64,000 nt of DNA from Nemopilema nomurai (lineage: Eukaryota > Cnidaria > Scyphozoa > Rhizostomeae > Rhizostomatidae), in contig PEDN01001356.1 in NCBI GenBank assembly GCA_003864495.1, positions 496,001 through 560,000 of the forward strand. The letters are read 5' to 3'. The translations under genes and the position numbers were made by a program. Positions within the stretch are counted from its first letter, which is position 1. The number at the start of each line of letters is the position of its first letter. Below are positions 59,249-64,000 of this stretch, piece by piece. Below the pieces are notes generated by a model. That model saw only the letters and a list, made by a program, of their open reading frames with translations, ran no database searches and was not told the origin of the DNA.

Positions 59249-62200
59249 ATGCCAAATCGATGTGTTGTTGGGAAATGCGGGGCAGTATTTAGCGATGGTG
59301 TTTCGCTTCATAAATTTCCTAAAGACGAGAAGATAATTAAGTTATGGGTGAAGTTCGTCCAGTGCACAAGGAAGGACTTTATGAAACACTCGGCGTCTAG
59401 TTGCATTTGCAGCCTGCATTTCACCCAAGATTGCTTCAAAAAAAACCCGGTTGCTGATTCTCTTGGCTTTGGTAAAAGGTAAGTTACATATATATATATT
59501 TCTAACTTATTAATCTAACGTCTGAATGTATAGCTATTTTGCGCATAGTTTTTAGGCCAATGCCAAACTCACGATAGGCCACATTGTCAAAGATGTGCTC
59601 ACAGAAACGTCAGCTTAGCCGTCTAAAGTAGTAAAAATGACGAAAAATATGTTCATCTGTTTTAGATCTTCACAGTTAGAAAAGGGTGCCGTTCCGACGT
59701 TAAAGAGGGGGCTTGACAAGGAGTGCCCCATGCCTGGACCATCGAAATCAACAGCAGGAACTCGTGGAGCAGTAATAAAACTTGAGCGTGTCAGGGTAAT
59801 ATTATCATTGTTGCATTATAAGCCATAACTGTTAAAATATAATTTTTTTGCTGTGAATTTTAATATTAATGTTCATTAAATGAGGACATATTGTTTTACT
59901 AATTCCAGGCTGTGGCAGCCGCTTGTGCGCATACAGACGTGGACGAGGAATTCCCACAAGAGTCTGATGTAGGCACCCCATTATCTACAAAAGATTCTAC
60001 CAGATCAGTAAAAACTCAAGCATTTGTGAAAGGAAGAAGCTTAAGTAATTATCACCCTTTCGCTGTTACGTTTCATTGATATATGTTTGCATTTACAGTT
60101 CATTTTATGTTTTCAGTATCATCCCCTAGTAGCAACAACACTAGAATTGCTTCACTAAAAACTTCTAATTTATTTTAGAAATTCAAGCTTCACCAAATAT
60201 GGTGGATAAAGGTGTCCAATGTAACCTGATTAGGTTTGACTCTTCAACCCCTGTAAATAGCGATGATGAGGATGATGTAGAAAATTATGGAATTAATGAT
60301 CAAACATACAATCCAGAAGATGTTACAATGGATATTTCAGACGATGATAGCTTAATGGATATAGAAGAAGGGTGGGTGTGTTTCTGTCTGTGTGCGTGTC
60401 TGTCTGTTGGTGCATCTTTTTGTATGTGTGTGTGTGTGTGTGTGTGTGTTGTGGTTTTATCTACTTTTAACAAATGTATGATCACCATACTGAACTTATA
60501 AAAACAATGCAGATATTATCTTAAGTATTGTTCAATATCATGATATAATCATTTTACTCTTAATAGGATTTTTATCAAATAAGTGCAATTTTAATTAATC
60601 TAGCCACTGTGTTTATAGACTGTGCATTGTGCTCACTGCCAATATATTATTTTTACCTACAGGCCCTCTCTTGAGCAGTTTGGGGATCATGAGAGAAAAT
60701 TCCTCGTTCATGAGAGCAAATTGATGGAACTTTTTGCATTGTGCACCTTCTGCTTGTCACCTGGATGCAAAGCAACAATCACATCTATCATTGGAGCCAT
60801 GATCATTATAAGTCAGATGTGTGAAAAATGTGGTGAAACCAGAATATGGTGTAATTCACCCTACATTGGAGCTGTACCTTCTTGTAATTTGTTACTGTCT
60901 GGTGCTATACTCTTTTCTGGTGGGCTTCCTGGAAAAATTCTGAAATTTCTCAGATTTTTTGGTGCAGTGACATACAGGTAACCAATACAATTATATATAA
61001 GTACATAATGATATAGATATATGTTTTAAAGGCCACCCTCTGAATGGTCACATTTTACTACACCATATATGTTCTTGTGTAAAAATTCGGTTTGCAAGAA
61101 ACCTAATTGCAAGTCATTGGGTTCTACACATTTACATTCCCACGGTCTTGCTTGGTAGTAGATAATAATCTGGGCTTCCATGAATCAGGATTTCAAATAT
61201 TTCTATATTTTCTTAGTCATAGAACCTACTTCAGGCACCAGAAAGCATATCTTTGCCCAGCAGTGCAGAGTATTTGGCAAAATGAGATTGCAGCTATCCA
61301 GCAAGAAATTCGTAAAAACCAGCATTACACTGTTGTAGGAGGTGATGCACGTTGCGATTCAATGGGTCACTCTGCTAAATACGGTAGCTACACTTTTGTG
61401 GAGCTTGGCCTGAACAAAGTCTTGGATCTTGAACTTGTCCAGGTGATAATTATATGTACTTGCATAGTTAGCAAAGAATATAAAATCTAAATTGTACTGT
61501 AAGTTCAACAGCCAACAATTTGTGCTTACTGCTTTTATATTTATGTTTATCTTTATACATCTAATTGTCATTGTTATACTTGTATTTTAGTATTGTAGTA
61601 TATAGTATTAGTTTAGTTGAATTTTGAATATTCATAAATATGAATATGAATAAGATCATGTTGCTTTATTATTCTACTAATAGTCCAATGAAGTTGGTAG
61701 TAGTTATCATATGGAGCAAGAAGGGCTTAAAAGGATCATGAACCGCATGCAAGAAAATTCTATCAATATCTCCGCCATTGTAACAGATGGTCATAAATCA
61801 ATCCAAAAGTGGCTTAGGGAGAATTGTAAAGATACAAAGCATTTCTTGGATGTGTGGCATGTTGCAAAAGGTGGGTGTTATATGCTTATGCACTCACTAT
61901 TATAATTTTCATTATTGTTCGATTTCTGATACCTTATAACTATATGAAGAACATATTTGTACCTCCATCTAGATTTATCTAGATATTATCAATACACCCT
62001 TCAAATTCAAAAACTCATAAATTGGTATCAAGATTTTTAACTCTGATTTTGCTTCCTCTTTTCCATAGGTCTTGCAAAAAAGATGGATGCTTTGGGAAAA
62101 AGACCCAATTGCTCTCTTGTAAATAGATTGAGCAGAAGTATAATCAACCACCTCTATTGGTGCGCAGTTAGCTCTGGGGTAATGGTGACTTAATGCTTGC

Positions 62201-63324
62201 AAAATGGAACTCTGTAGCAAATCATATCTGTAATATTCATGAAGGACATTCAGATTTATACCCAAAATGTAGTCATAAATCGTTGGATGATGATCCAAGG
62301 GAATGGTTTGAAGCTGGTAAGTCCATTGGTGGTTGCAAATTTGTGCACTAAATTTGTGAAATTTACTCCTGAATTTTTAATCTCTACTTCTAGGAAGTGA
62401 ATTCTATGACATCTGGTAGGTATATTTCTTGTTTCCAGGCATGTGCATTACATTTGTGATATGCAAACTTGAATTTTTTGCTACTTTCAGGAACTGCAGT
62501 ATATGAACGACTGAGTGAGCTGCTGCAGAGCACCCATTTGCAAGCAAGTGTACGTAAATTATCCCCATGCGGCCAAACATCTGCTGTAGAGGGCTACCAC
62601 AGTCTGGTCAACCAGTTCGCGCCAAAGATGTTCCATTTCTCATTTCAAAGTATGAAAGCAAGGTAAACTTATAATTTTCTAATGCTAAAATTTCCTTCAA
62701 ATCTTGTTATGTCTGTAACATTGCCATACCCTAGTTCCCAAAGTTTTTTGTAAGTAATGCATACTATTTTCTTCCATGAAAAACTTGGTTCAATTAAATT
62801 ACAGGCTTATGACTGCTGCTCTACACTTCAATGAAAACACAGGTCGTGAGCAGGCTGTGAACAGGGAAGGTAATCTTGAATACAAGATTGTATTCCCAAA
62901 GTACAAGAAAGGTGGTTTTATTGTTAGAAAAATAACAACTGATTGCACATATGGTAGGTAAAAATAATATTCTAACTAATTAATATATTCTTCTACTATT
63001 TCAAACTATGGATTCAAGATGCATAGCACTGATAAAAAGAAATTCAACATACACAGTACACAGTGCGATTGCAGATTCAATAAGAAACATTTGCTTTGAG
63101 TACCCCCTTCCTGGTGGCAGTTGTGGTGACATGAATGTTTTATTAAAACATCTGCCTTCCCTTTTATAGATTATGTGAGAAAAATATTTGATGAATTCAT
63201 GAGACGAGCAGAGAACAGCATTGTAGAGTTCGAAGAAGAGCATCCACAGCCATTATCCAGTCAATATGAGCGACCATCTAAAGATGATGCCATCCAATCA
63301 ATGCTGTCTCGATTCCAAAAATAG
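59249..63324 (+). CDS. Kolobok-type THAP transposase, 11 exons, one missing base
   Basis: Cut-and-paste transposase. Exons: 59249-59478, 59666-59795, 59909-60044, 60179-60371, 60663-60977, 61217-61442, 61684-61870, 62069-62316, 62491-62662, 62805-62953, 63170-63324, all with GT-AG borders and matching phases. They total 2141 nt; one base is lacking in the G run near 62176-62179 of exon 8, beyond which the frame moves and then stays conserved to the TAG. With it the protein would be 713 residues. The THAP finger is in exons 1-2 (MPNRCVVGKC, CSLHF, EKGAVPT), followed by a linker with VDKGVQC and acidic runs. The DDE core has GGDARCDSMGHSAKYG, IVTDGHKSI with DVWHVAK, and SAVEGYHSLVNQFAPK. Family assignment comes from these motifs. 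A convergent gene ends 83 bp downstream. Confidence 0.87.
60425..60449. repeat. (TG)n microsatellite in a Kolobok intron
   Basis: About 12 TG units shortly after the exon 4 donor of the transposase gene, preceded by degenerate tgtctg repeats. Confidence 0.8.
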
Positions 63325-63407
63325 ATTATGTAGATATAAGTATTTGTAATGGGTATTTTTCTACATTTATAAGTGTATGTGTATATGTAAATAGGTCTTG
63401 AAGCCCC

Positions 63408-64000
63408 TTAAATGTCTGGAAGCTTAAAACCCTCAAATACATAATCCTCCTCGTCACCAGGAGGTGGGAAGTGTGCCCGAATGCAGGATACAGCACAACT
63501 TGGTAGAACAACTCTTACATGTCTGCCAAGGTAGTGCCAAATCCATTGCACAAATTGCCTGTAAGCAACATGCCGGAATTTTTTATGCCTTGGACCTTCG
63601 TAGGCATCTTCACATTGCTGTTTGTAGTAATACCAAGCTGTTTCAAGGGCCCAGACATTTGTACAAACAGCAATAAACCCAGGGTGATCTGTAATACAGG
63701 CTAGTGGTTTGTCTGCTCTTTCACTCAATTTCTCCATAACATTTGGGATAGAGTTACAGCAAATGTTCTCTCTTTTCTTATTTTGTGGCTGGCAATGCCC
63801 ACACAAACACCTGTGGAAATAAATTGAAGAAAAACTTGCATAAATATACTATTTAATCAGCATAGACGTATCTTAGTCCACAATAGCGTGATAAAATTTG
63901 ACGATATGTATGTCATATAATCATTTTTCACGTATTAAATAGCTTTCTTACCATTGATCTTCAAGTTCCTGCTCTGATGGAATTTCTTTGCGAGGTTGGT
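63408..64000 (-). CDS. protein with P2X7-C-terminal-like cysteine domain, 5' end outside window
   Basis: Two exons are visible on the minus strand: 64000-63952 (partial, ending CAATG|gtaaga) and 63810-63408 (ttccacag|GTG ... stop). Joined, they read QELEDQW then CLCGHC and ENICC, a cysteine cluster, then ACITDHPGFIAVC, AYRQFVQWIWHYLG, RVVLPSCAVSCIRAHFPPP and a short tail. This order (W-C-x-C-x2-C, CC, CITDHPGF, YRQF..W..G.LG....R.V.PSC....IR..FP) is that of the cytoplasmic zinc-binding C-terminal domain of P2X7 receptors, which also occurs outside P2X receptors in many invertebrate proteins. No channel part is seen. The stop is 83 bp from the convergent Kolobok stop, suggesting a shared element. 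Function unknown. Confidence 0.75.

Overview
The window reads as eukaryotic, AT-rich, transposon-dense animal DNA. Introns with GT-AG borders, a Helitron helicase, a Ty3/Gypsy LTR retrotransposon, THAP-domain transposases, YqaJ nucleases, a Kolobok transposase and a DIRS-like relic occur together; this mix is typical of cnidarians (coral or anemone), but the taxon is an inference. No bacterial-type operons, tRNA, rRNA or CRISPR were seen.

Layout. 1-2172: 3' part of a Helitron helicase gene with one intron and one frame change. 2258-3012: a 218-bp tandem repeat. 3694-3764: an orphan MITE end. 6693-7515: a three-exon gene for a small coiled-coil protein, recovered by splicing. 7999-8369: a MITE with 94-bp perfect inverted repeats. 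8372-51349: eight copies (seven full, one partial) of a nearly identical ~4.87-kb unit. Each unit carries (A) five small phase-1 exons arranged as ~140-bp exon-intron duplications, then the first 107 codons of a SWIM/YqaJ gene, and (B) about 2.2 kb with further exon-like pieces. Only the last copy runs on into the rest of the gene (51029-52678, SWIM zinc finger plus YqaJ nuclease); the other seven are cut 16 residues before the SWIM cysteines. Unit 7 is interrupted by a Ty3/Gypsy element (39271-45527) with identical 414-bp LTRs, a 4-bp target duplication and a textbook -1 frameshift signal between gag and pol.

52679-64000: three successive tail-to-tail gene pairs. (1) SWIM-YqaJ (+) against a broken THAP/DDE_Tnp_4 transposase (-, 53373-54994), with a MITE between them. 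(2) A broken DDE_Tnp_4 transposase (+, 57065-57730) against a broken YqaJ nuclease (-, 58149-58725), preceded by a DIRS-like retroelement relic (56203-56978). (3) An 11-exon Kolobok-type THAP transposase (+, 59249-63324), intact except for one missing base, against a gene with a P2X7-C-terminal-like cysteine domain (-, 63408-64000, running off the window), only 83 bp apart.

The genes do not form a metabolic pathway; they are mobile-element functions. The recurrent pairing of a transposase with a second convergent protein suggests two-gene transposons. The most unusual structure is the recent amplification of the 5' part of one such accessory nuclease gene into a 43-kb array. Copy number and single-base frame changes depend on assembly quality.
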